From Drosophila miranda (Eukaryota > Arthropoda > Insecta > Diptera > Drosophilidae), in NCBI RefSeq assembly GCF_003369915.1, contig NW_022881614.1, positions 31,155,276 to 31,219,275 of the forward strand: a DNA stretch of 64,000 nt. Direction: 5' to 3'. This document shows positions 1 through 12,600 of this stretch, piece by piece. Every line of letters starts with the position of its first letter. The first letter of the stretch is position 1. A model generated the notes under the pieces. It saw nothing but the letters and a program-made list of their open reading frames with translations. It searched no databases and was not told the origin of the DNA. Position numbers and translations under genes: made by a program.

Positions 1-580
1 ACCCCTGGCACAACCTGCTGCGGCCTCAAGTTCAACAAAATGTCACTCCGATCGGGGCGCCAGATTCCACACGACCGGATGGGGCACCAACTTATATACA
101 TACATAGTATATTTATCTATTCCGTTCGCCGTGTTTTTAATGAATTGTTGATGGGAATTAACGTGCGCATAATAAATGGAATTCTTTCATTAACAATAAA
201 ATTATAAAATAAACGCTGACGGTGCTTTTTCATCTCTCTTTTTCGCTCCCTCTCTTTATCGCCGCCGTCTGTTTTGTGGCTGGCCATGTGGGAAACAAGT
301 TTCTTTTTTGCAAATGCTTTTTTAATGAAATATTCCAGATAAGGCCAGAACAGGGCATGACAGGGCAGGGCGTAGCTATCTGAAATTAGTGCCAATCCGG
401 CAAATTACCATATGACTAAGAGAGCTGCTCGGCTCTGGGGGAACTTCAGCAGGTGATTGGTAAGAGCCGAGATCAGAACCAAATCTGTTAAAAGTTCTCT
501 CTGACAGTTCTCTCTCTCGTTTCTTCTTAGGGAATAGCTCTGCTCTCTCCGATTAGAGGGGATTTTCCCCTGCTACTCAC

Positions 581-1571
581 CGGCACAAAGTGGGGCAGAT
601 TGTCGAGAACTTGCAGCTTGTCGATGCGCTGCTTGATGCGCTCGCGATGATGCGGATTCTTGATACCAATGGCGGTGAGATCCTCCGGGGTCATGCGGGC
701 GATCGTGGGCAAGTCGTAGCCGGCGGCGATGAACAGCTGGGCGTACTCCTCGTGCTTCATCTCCAGCAGCCAGTCGATGATCAGCTCGTCGTTGCGCTGT
801 CGGTCCACGCTGCCGATCGAGCAGGAGCTGACGGAGCTGCAACGGGCGAGGAAAGCGGGGCCCGGACGGAGGCGCCCGACGAGGAGACTCCCGTCAGGTA
901 GGATGAGGCACGACCTGGCGGTGCTGTGTCGCGAGCCCGAGCCGGCCGATCCCGAGGAGGAGCCAGGCGAGTCGCGTCCCGGCGACTGGGTCAGATCGAT
1001 GCCCTGGTCCTTCTGCAGGGCCAGCTGCTGGTGGTAGTAGACCGCCGCCTTGTGGGTCAGCGGCTCGCGCAGCGTGGCACAGAACACGGGCGGCGGGCAT
1101 GGCAATATGCTGGGCAGCGGAGCGGAGGTCTTCGCGGCGGCCGGAGGAACCGGACCTCCGGTCACGGCGATTGGGGGCCCACCACCCGCCTCATCCTTCA
1201 TGCGCAGGGCCACGCTCGTCTCGCGCGGCAGGTTGAAGCCGCCCTCTTCCAGCGAGGGCGACGAGACAATGCTGCTGCCACTCATGCTGATCCCATCGTC
1301 CGTCTGCTGCTGCTGTTGATGGTGGTGGCGCAGTGGGCCGCTGAGCCGGTACAGCGGTATCGACGGCTGGTGGTGGCCTCCACTGGGCGATGCAGGCAAC
1401 TGCTGGAGTGGGTGGTAGTGCTGGTGATGCTGCTGCAGCTGCTGCTGCAGAGGATCCCCCGGAATCGTTGGCGGTTGAACCTTCTTAGCTTGTGCCGTCG
1501 ACGTATGCGGCTTGAGCGAACGATGCATGATGGGCCTCTACTGGCCCCCGGGGCCGTACTTTGTCCGACTC
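581..1571 (-). pseudogene. ckn: Duplicated caskin SAM1 exon, frame-compensated
   Basis: Second copy of the ckn exon at 42506-43508. From the ATG at 1528 to the donor GTGAGT after 581 it is open for 316 codons, against 320 in the intact gene. Reading along the minus strand, an 11-bp deletion near 925 shifts the frame. A 1-bp deletion near 846 restores it, so about 25 residues are replaced by unrelated ones just before the SAM domain. The SAM domain itself (motif NDELIIDWLLEMKHEEYAQ) is unchanged. At least three single-residue differences (P/S, K/E, I/M) lie further upstream. The acceptor and donor look usable. No SAM2 exon follows it within the window, so it lacks the rest of the gene unless that lies to the left. 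I call it a pseudogene, but expression of a novel isoform is not excluded. Confidence 0.8.
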
Positions 1572-1602
1572 CTGTTGCAAAAAAGATGGAAAGTGCAGTT
1601 AG

Positions 1603-2263
1603 AACGAGGTGGAACGTTGTGAGTTGCTGCGGACACCGCAACTCTACAGTTATACCCGATACTAAGTCAGTATGGCTCTCCTGCGGCAGTCGCCGCTAAT
1701 ATTGGACCACACGACAAAGAGTGCGTGCGAGAGAGACAGAAAATCAGTCTGAGCGTGACGTCGGGCGCTGCGTAGCCACTGAAAATTGATTTCTTGCTTT
1801 TGGCTACAAAAATGATCCGATCTGATCCAGATTCAGCAATCTGATAGATATGGTCATTATCTATGATTCTGCGTTTTTAGTTTTCTCGAATGTGCAATAT
1901 TGTGGATGCAACAGATTTTCGTCCTTTGTGGGGGCGGAAGGGGGTGGGGCGAAATTCTGAGATATACGTTTTATAGTGAGATCTAACAGAAGTGCGGATA
2001 CCAAATTTGGTTACTCTAGCCTTAATAGTCTCTGAGATTTGTGGATGCCCCAGATGTTCGTCCTTTGCGGGGGCGGAAGGGGGTGTGGCGAAATTTGGAC
2101 ACGAAACGGTCAAGGTCCGATATCACAGGAGTGTGGATACCAAATTTGGTTGCTCTGGCTGTTATAGGTTCTGAGATCCTTGAACTCATATTTTGCAATT
2201 GACAAAACCGACCATGAAACCTGTGTGTTAGAGAGAGACAGAGCGAGAAAGAATGAAATTGTT
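1603..2263 (-). mobile_element. ISY/DINE-1-like Helitron fragment (copy A)
   Basis: The 3' end of the element, on the minus strand, is at about 1603. It has the hairpin-forming GAGTTGC/GCAACTC pair and the subterminal motif TATACCCGATAC. The block matches 43540-44196 closely and is cut at 2263, where Harbinger sequence begins. It includes the GA-rich stretch at about 2230-2250. Because it sits in the duplicated block at the same place as copy E, the insertion predates the duplication. Assignment to DINE-1/mini-me is by its GTCY microsatellite and terminal motifs seen in the full copies; the specific name ISY is from memory of obscura-group elements. Confidence 0.7.
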
Positions 2264-2302
2264 TACATATAAATTGGTTTTTAAACTTCCTTTTTATTCT
2301 AG

Positions 2303-3036
2303 ATGGATGCCACATCGAAATAAAACCACCAGCACCTGAGGCAGTAGACCACCATAACTATAAGGGCTGGTATTCCACAGTCTTGTTTGCCCTAGTGGAT
2401 TATAGGTATGCAAATATCTTGCACAAAAATATGTATTTAGCAAGTTGGTTTAATGTCCTAAATTATTTAAATCCGATTCTTTTTAGATACAGATTTACAT
2501 ATGTAAATATCGGCTCTGCAGGAAGGTGCAATGACTCGATGATATACCAGAAGTCAAGCCTTGCAAAACATATCGAAGCATCGGCATTACTCCAAGAGAA
2601 AGCCAAGGAAATAAGCGGAGTAAACGTCCCTGTAATGCTTATCGGGGACTCGGCATTTAGGTTTTCTAAAAAGCTGATGAAACCTTACCCGTTTTCCACA
2701 GTCGCCTCTTTGGAACAGCGCACGTTTAACTACAACCTTTCCAAAGCTAGGCGAGTGGTGGAAAATGCATTTGGGCATTTAAAAGCCAGATTTCGAATAA
2801 TCGGAAAAGGTCTTGATAGCCACCACAAAAATAATAGCGCCATAATAATGAGCTGTTGTATTTTACACAATATATTAAATATGCACAACAGCGCGATTAA
2901 TGAAAATTGGGAGCTTGCAAGAAATGAGCAGCGCGAACAGCCCGATACCAGCAACAGTTCTGCTGACTTTAATCAGTCAGAAGAACAGATACGATCTGCA
3001 ATCGCAAAATATTGTGTAGACCGTAATGAAAATTAA
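2303..3036 (+). pseudogene. PIF/Harbinger transposase, 5'-truncated
   Basis: The C-terminal half of a HARBI1-like DDE transposase. An acceptor (TTCTAG) at 2302 opens an exon reading DGCHIEI, whose D codon is completed across the missing upstream splice. A short intron (2406-2486, GTATGC to TTTTAG) follows, then an open frame to the TAA at 3036. The three catalytic regions are visible: DGCHI, GDSAF, and the glutamate in RRVVENAFGHLKARF. A CCILHNIL block follows, as in the family. All upstream exons are absent; ISY sequence lies at 2263 instead. This copy therefore cannot make a complete transposase. It pairs with the second Harbinger gene convergently at 3041-3401. Confidence 0.8.
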
Positions 3037-3040
3037 AAAC

Positions 3041-3401
3041 TTATTTATTTTTATTTTTTAAAACTTCTAATAAGTCGTACTGGAATTTTGTTTGGGTGCT
3101 GATCAAGTCCTGCACCATCTTCTCCTGCCTAACGTCGTGCTCCTCCTTCTTTCTGTGGTGGTCCTTTTGTTGTTCGAGACGCTCCTGGGCGATCTCTGCC
3201 AGCCACGAAATGTCGGTCTTTTTCTTTTTCTTTGGCGGACGCCCAGACAAGGTGCTGGAGCTACAAGATCCGTCCAGGTCCATCTCAATAATATCCGAAA
3301 AGTACTCATCAGGATCTGCAATGAACACCTTAAATAAAATATATTTTTTTAGCAATAAATTAATAAAACTTACTGTCGTTGTCCAATGTGCTCTGCTCCA
3401 T
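3041..3401 (-). CDS. Harbinger accessory ORF, short form
   Basis: A small gene converging on the transposase, four bases apart at their stops. An ATG at 3401 opens a 28-nt exon ending at a GTAAGT donor (3374/3373). A 58-nt intron ends at TTGCAG, and the second exon runs 3315-3041. The product is about 100 residues: an acidic start, a lysine run after RPPKKKKKTD, then a charged coiled-coil-like stretch to the end. PIF/Harbinger elements normally carry a second gene for a Myb/SANT or MADF DNA-binding partner of the transposase. Here the Myb-like part is not visible and only the tail region remains, so this may be a truncated or alternative form. Function is inferred from position. Confidence 0.55.
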
Positions 3402-4300
3402 GTTGTTTGCACTCAAGATGCCAAATCAGCGAACTTCAGTTCAGCGCCCTGAATGTGACGGTCAACCGGCGGTAATCTGATATCTTGCACATGCCGCAAG
3501 ATCAGCATTATCGCTTATGCCAAGTCGGCTTACCGACTGTAGCTTTGTAGCTCTAAGTACATATATTTTGTAGCTTTGCATTCTTTGGCAATTAAATACT
3601 TTTGATTCAGCTTATGCCCCAGCTTGCTGGTGGCTTCTAGTTTTAGTTCTGTTCTTATAACGAAAGCTAACGCTTGTTAATAAACCTTGCTCCGGCAACC
3701 AGCCGTAAACACTTTGAACTATTAATTCTATACCACTGTACCACAAGGCCAGTGATAAGAGAGACAGTTATCTCTCCAACATAATCTTCATAAAGGATTC
3801 TATACCACGGAACCCGCACGAGGACAACCGCATCAAGCAGCTAAGGCTACTTGGACATACGGACAACTTAATTTACACATGTGAATTTTTGCGTGGTCCG
3901 CGGAAATCTTCAATTTTCTCCTTCCATATGTCAATCAGCAGGCTCTCAAGCGCGGCACTCGATTTCACCCTGCCGCCTGCTGTTGTTCTCTTGTTTGCTG
4001 CATTGTGTAATAATATTATATATTATAAACAATAAAAAACAAATATATCTATTCAACGTACCACTGGAGGAGTTTTCTGGCACTAAATCCATTTTATTAA
4101 TAAGTTTTTCGAAAATTTGGTCTGCTGTCCTTCCGAGCTGTTCTGTTGTTGTTTTTGTTTTTTGTTAATTTTGTCACAATGATTATTTACGTTTTCGCAG
4201 TGAATACCATTTTTCCATTGTGAATGATAATTATTCAGAGTTGCATTTGAAAACCATCGGCTAACTATCGCATAGAAACGTGCGGTTTAGGAACATCCAA
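3402..4300. other. Unassigned AT-rich DNA, possibly LTR-derived
   Basis: No gene seen. The stretch 3480-3760 has several AATAAA-type signals and the flavour of a retroelement LTR, but I found no second copy in the window and no clear TG...CA ends. The remainder to 4300 is low-complexity T-rich sequence. Confidence 0.4.
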
Positions 4301-6157
4301 AATGAATGGTGGACTAACTGGGAAATTTTCGGAAGTCAAAACCTTACGGACCATCCCCGAAATGGATGGTGGATGGTGGATGGTCGTCAGTGTGAATAGC
4401 CTATTACTAGGAACTACATGCATTTTGGCGAGAGTGTGCCTATCGAATGCGTTACCACTAAGCAGTCTGTTGATTCTTTTAGCGTCAATGGCTTTAAGCT
4501 TAGTTTTATTTAGGAACCACGGTTTGGATGATGTTGAGGGGAAAAGCGAGCAGTAACCTCGGTGCTTGATACTAGCAAACTCGGCGTATTCTCACTCCCA
4601 TTCTGCTTTTAAGATTCTGTGTATTTCGCACATAGCGTCTTTAAGGTTCCATTTAACCACTGTGTATTTTCCTCGTCTGTGGGCTTCTTTGGCTGCTGTG
4701 TCAACTGAAGTGTTCTGAGGGATGTTAGCGTGTCCGGGAATGTAGTGAACCTCTACAGTTCTTAGATGTGGATTTTGTTGGATCTTTTCTCTGATTTTGT
4801 GGGCGATAGAGTTATCCTGAATGTTCTTCGCCAGAATGAGGGCCCCGTTTCTGCTGTCTGTGAGGAGCGCGACACGAGGAAAATTGTACAAAATAGCATG
4901 GTCTAATGCCCTCTCGATAGCAAGGAGCTCGGCGGACAACGATGAAAGGGTTTTGTGCGTGTAATAGCTATCTAAAAAACCTGTCCTATCGTGCAGGAAA
5001 GCGGCGCTGGAATGCCCATCTGCGACTGACCCATCCGTGTAATAGATTTCAAAACCACCCTTTGTCAGCTGATCCTTCTTTTCCCCGTGGAGCAGCATGA
5101 TACCTGCCTGGTCTATAGCGTGCTTGTTGGGTGCAGAACCCTTGAAAAATTCTAAGTCGGAGCTAATTTTAGTGCAAAACGAAGCTGTGTTCTCGAAAAC
5201 CTCAACTCTATCTATTATGCTGCCAAACTCCAGATATGCCTTAGCGTAGCCCGTGTTTAAATCCCTATTTGCTGACACTGTTTCACTTGCTGGGAGATTA
5301 AATGCAAACACCTTAACCAACTCTTTCGCCGCCAGGAATCTCATCCTGTAGTCCGGGGGAAGTTCTCCTGCCATGTGATATATGATAGGGACCGGGAGTG
5401 CAGATTATCAGACCCAGCTACTTTCTGAGGTGATGGTTGCAGTGGGATTTGATATTGTCCAAGGCAGATTTGGACAGGTTGCAGAATGATGAGCACGCGT
5501 ACTCTAGCCTACTTCTGACAAATGCCTTGTAAAATATAAGCCCTCTTTTGGGGCTGATACCATAGTGACACCCACTGAGTAATCTGAGAAACGCACAGTT
5601 TCTGTTCGATTCCGAGATGGCCAGATCAATGTGACCAGAGGCTGAGTTGTTTGCTGAGATAGTCCTGCCTAGGTATTTGATATGCTCCACTTGTCTGATC
5701 TCAACTCCTTGATGCGAGATATTTAGCGCAGCTCTACGATTGTTGAAGTAAATCACTTTAGACTTCACCGGATTGAATGACAGGTTTAGCCTATTGCATT
5801 TTTCTTCGAACTTATCTATACTGTCCTCCAGCACCCCTTTCGCAATGGATACGTCTTTATGAAAACAAACTATGAAAAAGTCATCAGCATACTGAAACAG
5901 TAAGCAGTTATGACTGTTAATATCATGTAGTTCGGCTGTGTAAAGGTTAAAAAGGGTTGGGCTGAGACAGCTACCCTGGCTAACACCTCTGTTCACCTCT
6001 ACCTCGCTTTTGCCCTTTATGAGAATTCGTCTGTTAAGGAAGCTGGAGATCCAAGCCGTGAGGCTTGTATTGAACCGCATATCCCTCATCCTGTGCTCGA
6101 GTGTGTCCACTCTTACGCAGTCGAACGCTCTTTGTAAATCTAGGCAAGCTGCGACAA
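4301..6157 (-). pseudogene. LINE ORF2, 3' half: RT core and RNase H
   Basis: The C-terminal half of an RNase H-bearing LINE polyprotein (I or LOA type), read from 6157 down. It opens inside the reverse transcriptase with CLDLQRAFDCV (first catalytic Asp). It then has GVSQGSCLSPTLFN and the YADDFF box (5880-5900 region). A stop codon after HHLRK at 5418 and a nearby one-base shift break the frame. The RNase H domain follows at 5374-4592, with YTDGS, SAELLAIE, TDSRNG and PGHANIPQN, so its active-site residues are present. The last 290 bases are presumed 3' UTR. The N-terminal half is missing here, but a complementary piece ends at the same place in the protein at 13519. Confidence 0.8.
6153..6157. 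repeat. GACAA at left edge of 7.4-kb insert
   Basis: The bases GACAA occur here and again at 13519-13523, exactly where the two LINE halves stop. This may be a 5-bp target duplication around an inserted segment, or simple microhomology; five bases alone prove little. Confidence 0.35.
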
Positions 6158-9100
6158 GACGGAAAAGCGGAAACGTAAAACGAAATCGAATCGTACTCGT
6201 ACTCGTAGTGTGCTGCAGGTGCAGAGTGCAGATATCCAGGGCCAAGTGTTGTTACTAGGCAACGACGCAGAAGGACTCTTCTGCACTGCTAACCCAAAGC
6301 CTTTGTCCAGTGGAGGATACACTAGCACGAGAGCTCCTACGAATATTTGCCATAATTCCGAGCTTAACACAATTAAGCTCTTGCTAATTCAGTTTCCGCA
6401 GCAGTTTTTCCACATTTTATGTCTTAATTGAATTCTGATAACTTTTACCACAATATATTGTACAAATACCCGTAGTGCTTACCCTTTTTGTGTGTGACAT
6501 TGACATGGAAAATAGTTTCGCTGTTTACTGATTTGTTGCATTGTTTATTCATCTCTTGGCGAGCAGCACAGCATTTTGATTTAATTAATTAAATTTATTT
6601 CCCATGCCATAGATGTAAGCATACATATACATACGAGTATGAGAATGCTACGTGCCCGCCGCTTTCCCTAAACGAAGCAATTAAAAACTCTGAGCTGCAT
6701 CGGGCGTTTCCTGTTTTCCATCAGATGAACACTAAGCACAGCGTGGGCCGAGATGCACCTAAAGGGAAGGATGCACCCTGCAATGAAATCAAAAATGTTA
6801 AAAAGAGCAGGTAAAAGGACATGGGGCATACTCTACTTTAAAAGGGAAGCAGGGCACATTCGCCATGGGATTGTATGAGGGAGCAGAAGAAATGGCTTAG
6901 GGTATTTCTTAGCCGTAACTTACTTATCTTTCCAACATATTTCGAGATCGACTTGTTGTTTATTTGCGTGGCTGTCAAGAGTTCCAGGCGTCGTGGAAGG
7001 ACCCTCAAAGGCAGCCTCACAGCATGGGTTGACACCACCGCAGGCCCAGGCCACGAACCAGAGTCTCACTGAGGTGGCAGGGAGCGCACCTTTGTTTGTT
7101 TGTTCACACACAACCCCCACGGATGGATTATGTATGCAGTTTTTTATTACGCTGACAGGACATAAAAGAGAAATGTACATAAAAGTCGGTGAAGGTGTTT
7201 GCTGATGCGTTGCGCTCGGTTGCCTTCCTGCGTGGTGGTGGGGGGTGGGGTTTACCTGATCCAAGCAAGAGAACTTATTCTTCAGAAACTGCTTTTAGCA
7301 AAAAACAGCCTCATTTAAACACGCACACGTACACACACACACATAAACACTCTCTCAATATGGCCGCCTCAGTTGCACACTTCCGGCAGCGGAAGTTGTA
7401 TATGTTATTAGCCGAGTTGGCCCCTTGACAACTGGACAGATGGACAGACGGAAACGCCAAGCTCAAATTATTGAATGAGAAGTGTGTATGTGTGTGTTGT
7501 GTTGGAGAGATCAAAAGTTCAAGTCGCTTTTCTCGACTTGAAGCTTTTTTCAAGTTTCGCTGCTGCCTGCCGCCTGCTATAAAATTAATATCCGGTGTAA
7601 ATAAAAAATAAATTTTAGCCCCTCTGCTTTGCTCTCATCACTCATCACCAAATCACCATCACCCACCCTCTGCGCTTTTTAAACAAGCATCCAGCAACTT
7701 CCGCCGGCGGAGATGCTCCGCTCGCACTTTCGGAGTACATTTGTTTGTCTTAAGCCGGAAATTGAAAAAAAAAAAACAGAAAACAGCACATTTCTGCTTT
7801 GGATGAAAGTTTTCGGTTTCAACTTTTCATGTTTTGTTCCTTTTTTTGGGCTCCCTGACAACGTTTCCCTACATAATTATAAAACCACTTTATTGTATTT
7901 TTCAATTACCTTTAAAAATTGACAACAAAAGAGTCTTCAAGGAGATAGCCGAGAAAGAGAGAGATAGAGCGCAAGGGGAAGGAGATACGGAAAACGGGAG
8001 GGTAATAAAAATGCAAAAACGGCGAATGCAAATTACAAGGAATATTTAATTACGAAAAATTCGCATAATTATGTGGACTGACCAATATGTCGTCTGTGCC
8101 ATCCACTGCCCTCTTCTCCCTCTGCCATCTGGTAGGGACAGTGCCTGTCATATTAAATGGCCACATAAATAAAGCGACGTTGCGGCCACTGTCGTCCTTC
8201 GCCTGACGTCAGCGTCAGTAAAAATGAGCGGCAAGCTATTGAAATGAGGCCGTGGGTAAGTCGGTCTCACAGTGAGACGGACGACTGGCACCGAATCGCA
8301 GCTTATAAAGCATATGCATATATCGGGGCGTGACAGGTTAGAGTGGTGCTTAAAATGGTATGTGAAGGGAGGCTTAAGAACCGATAAAAATATCCATAAT
8401 AATCTGTCATCAATTTTGTTAGCTTTGTTTGAGCGTATGCCAATGGGGAGATTCTTTGCCCATCACACCAATCAGCACTTTCGGATGAGCGGAATATTCA
8501 AAATTTGGCTCGTACTCGAGTGAGAGATAAAAAACCGAAGCGAGTGTAAATGCTCGATGTATATTCAAGATTTTCTTATATACAATATTCTGATTTTGGG
8601 CTTATCCCACTTTATAATAATGTAAAAACTAATCATTCTGCTCTGCTTCAATGATTTTTTGTATATGTGCTATATCTTTCTGTTATCCAAAAAGGCAACT
8701 ACTCTGTGTATCAATTTTCAAGTACCAGCCTAATTACAAGAGCCACAAAGCCGAGGGCGCTGCTCGACTTTTTCTAGGCCCAGCCTCTCGACTCTTGACT
8801 TTCTGCTCTTTTTCTCTGCCTCTCCATCGCTGACATGGCTGGCTGTAGGGTCGGTAGCGTAATATTTTACAATGTTCGATTGCTTGGTCGGGTAAGTTTG
8901 GGTCTGGTCTGCACTGTTCTGTTCTGTGCTGTGCTGGCCTGGAGCTGCAGCTCATTATGATAATTTTGCGGTGATGCCGAAACACTTTCGGACTGGCAAT
9001 TAAAAATCTGCCATTATGCAGACATGCTATGAGATTTCATTCGCTTGCAGTTTCGCCTCGATTTTTATGCAATTTTAATTTGCGTACACACATTGTCATA

Positions 9101-9577
9101 TGACTCAAAAGGTGAGCGCTGGTAAGAGGAGAAGACTCAGTGGCGGCGATAAGAGAACAAAAATTATTTAAAAATTTAATTAAAGCAGCTGCATGAACCA
9201 CAACACCTGGGACGGACTCCGACTGGGTCTGGAAGTGGGACTGGAATGTAGAGGAGGACCACAACGAGAACAGCAATCACGTTGTTGTTGACGAGACGTA
9301 AACAACGGTGATGTTGACGTCGACTCTATTAAAATTTTCGCTTGATCAACAAGACAACGAGGAGATGAGGAGCGGAGGAGAAAGCCGAGTTCCTGCCACA
9401 TCCTGCTGCTGTTGCTGCTCCTGCTGCTGCTGCTGCTCCTGCTTCACCTCCTGTTATTGTTACTTGTGGCGTCTGCCAGCGACGCCATTTTGTTGTTTGT
9501 GTGTTTCACCTTGTGTGCTGCCCGATAGTATCCACAGAGAAATGGAGAAACTGAGACAAGTCCAACGCGAACGAGTG

Positions 9578-9610
<33 letters not shown>

Positions 9611-12600
9611 CAAGCAGATAATTATAAAATCCACTTTTCCTTTGAGGCAATCCAAAACGTGTTGCGTCTGAATATTGTAACGGATAACAATACAAAGGTT
9701 AGAAATATCCTGCGACTAATAGTCTTGAGAAGGGAGCGGTCTGAAGGTAGCCTTAGGTGGAACCTGAAAGTATAAATTAAAAGCGATGCCGAATGATACC
9801 GATCTCAGCCAAATATTAAATTTCTTGATCTCGTTCTCTGAGGAAAAACTCTTGGGGCTCAACAGAACAGCCCTTTACACAATTCGGGCGCCACAAACCA
9901 CTTGACTGCAAATTGTTTGATTTGGTACAATCTTTGATAAAACTCCCTCATTACCCATACCCGGTCGCAATTCCGTTCCCAGTGCCAATTCCAGTCCCAG
10001 GCCAAAAACAAATTCAAAAGTCAAAGCCCGACAAACAACTTTTTCTGGCCAATAAGTAAGCGAAACTTTTTCCTTATGTTTTGTGCCAACAAATGTGCAA
10101 AAAGGGAGTTGAGTCGAGTTCTGCCACTGCAGGTGGCCAAAGTTTGCCAAAGGCTAAATTGATTTGCAACATTTTCCAGGGAGCAGCCGGGCTGGTTGGG
10201 ATGGTCTGTGCATGAAAGGAAATATCCTCGATAATATTTCTTCATTTTGGCTGCCTTTGACGTGGCGGGCGGCCAATTAAATGGCTGCCATAAGTCAGGC
10301 AATCAAAGTCCGAGTGAAATGGTGGGAAGATCCACAGAAACAGCGCTGATATAGGGAATAGAGTGCTCCGGCAATTAAATGGAATTGGAAATGCAAACAA
10401 AAACAGTCAAGGAATGGGATGGCACACAACGAAAGGCAGATACTCTATCCGTAAGAAAGTAGGACAGAACAACAGCTCTCCTGGTAAAATAACCCACATA
10501 GTTTGATGGCCGCTTCGATCGCTAAGAGTGGGGCCAACCGCTGGCAAGAAAAATGGCAAATTAATGCACTCCGCATGTCTCAATCCGCTGTTCTTTTCCT
10601 CGCTCTGGTGTGCTGCTGTTGCTGCTGCTGCCGCTGACCCTTTGCCGACTTTACGTTCGTATTGCAATCAATTTAATTAATTTTTAATGTCATTTTCTGC
10701 AATTTCAATTCAATTTCGAAAACACACTCACCCGCTCGCCGGCTGTCGGGGCTAGCTGGGACTGCCCGGTTAGTTGGATTGTTGTACACCTGGAAATCCA
10801 TTAAATTGTCGCCTTGGCAAATTGAGAATTACGATGGCCGACTCACACTGCTACTCTGCGCTAGCTAGCCCCTCCCACTTCCGTTGAATGCGGCAAAAAG
10901 CTCAAGACAAAAGCCAAAGTGCCATAAAAGCTGCCAAGCTATATAAATGTGGCAACAATGTAAACTGTGTCAACTTTGAGATGGCATTGGGCCAGGGCGA
11001 ACCCGGGGAACCACAAAACGGCTATAGAAAGTGTGGGCTGTGATAGAGAGAAATAGAGTGAATGCGAGACAGAAGAATTCCCTCGATGATCGTGTCTGGC
11101 GTGACAAAGTATCGCCTCACGCGCCCATCCCCGGACACACGCAAAGTAATTTCTTACCGCAGCTAGCCCTGCAGCGCGAAAGGACGACAATTTTGCAATC
11201 TACTGTTTGTTGACTAAGAAATATCGAAGCTATCTTGAAGTGCGAATATGCTTCCATGTCAGAGCACACACATACATAGAGAGACATAGAGGGGCGGACA
11301 CACCCACAGAGGATACAGAAATGTTCGCCTCGTTCTCTGGCTTGCGGTTTCTCCTTGGAGTGTAGTGTGGCAGGCAAGCGGCGGTCTGCGAGCTCCTCGG
11401 ACCATCCCATCCCGTCCCACTTGACTTGTCCTGCCATTGGCATACATTTACTTGGTTTCCGTCCACGTTCCTTCCTCTCCGGCCACGCGCATGTCCTTCT
11501 GCTTACAAATTAAACTTCCGTATTTGTTTAGAAATCCATTTGTTAAATTACTTTGCCCAGGCTCAGGGATATGGAACTTTTTGCAAATATGAAAAATGAA
11601 TTGCATTTCAGGGACTGCGGCGGGGACAGGCAACTAAAGCCCCATCCCCTCATTCACAAATGGATATATAGGCCGATTTCTTCAACACAAATTTATTGCT
11701 AGGCCATAGTGCCTAAAATGCATTTGATAACTCAACAAAAGCCTCTCTCCAGCAAAACCCATACTGGCAGCCTGAAAATGGAATATTTTTTTGCGGCATG
11801 AAAGAGTTATATAGCATAACTGTAAATAACAAACATAGAAAATGAAAATTCAAACAAAAAGCCTGAAAATTGTTTCACAAATGTGTTCACTGAACGCGTG
11901 TTTAGGCTCCGATAGCAGCATGCCATGGTGGAGCGTAGGAGAGGGGACGGAAATTGGAAGGGAGAACAGCAATTGGCCGAGCATATGTTTTTTATAGATT
12001 TTTTGAAGCTGCAGCTGAACTTTTTTATGTGGAAAACTGTTGGCACACTCCCCATAAAAAAACTGCACTCTAAAGTTGTAAAATTATTAAAGTTTGTTAA
12101 AAAAAAAAACCAAATCGGATTGTATGCACGGGTATGAATGTATGTTCTGTATAATTTGGATTCGTTCAATAAATAAAACCCACCTCATCATCGATCTCCC
12201 TTAAAAACAAAGAAGAGCTCTGGCCTTTCAGACCCATCACTTTGCCAGGATGCAGCCCACTGCGCCGTGAACTGTGCAATATATTTTTATGAAGCACGCC
12301 ACAGATTTATTTGAGAAATATCTATGGGAAGGACACAAAATACAAAACGCTCACACAGGCGATACTGGTAGAGGAAGGGAAATCGCTCTCATTGTTTCTG
12401 GTGAGATGAGGTTTTATATTTCAAAACAGCTACGACAAATGTCCAAACATTGGCACCAACACACACACATACACATACACACAAATATAACAGAGAAAAA
12501 TGTAGATAGAGAAATAGGTATGAGAGAAATGGGGGCCAATGGGGAGTACTTGATCCTATGAGAAATATGTGAAGGAATAGTATATGGTGATCACTCCCAT

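Larger units (their letters stand above)
1..2263. repeat. Segmental duplication, left copy (of 41797-44200)
   Basis: This block is nearly identical to 41797-44200 in the same orientation. It carries part of a ckn intron, the SAM1 exon and the ISY-like element next to it. Bases 1-10 match 41797-41806, and base 11 matches 41935, so this copy lacks 128 bp at that point. Because the match is already running at base 1, the duplication probably continues left of the window. It ends at about 2263, where Harbinger sequence begins inside the ISY element. Only scattered substitutions and small indels separate the copies, so the duplication is recent. Which copy is ancestral is inferred from 42506-43508 being linked to the other ckn exons. 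Confidence 0.9.
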
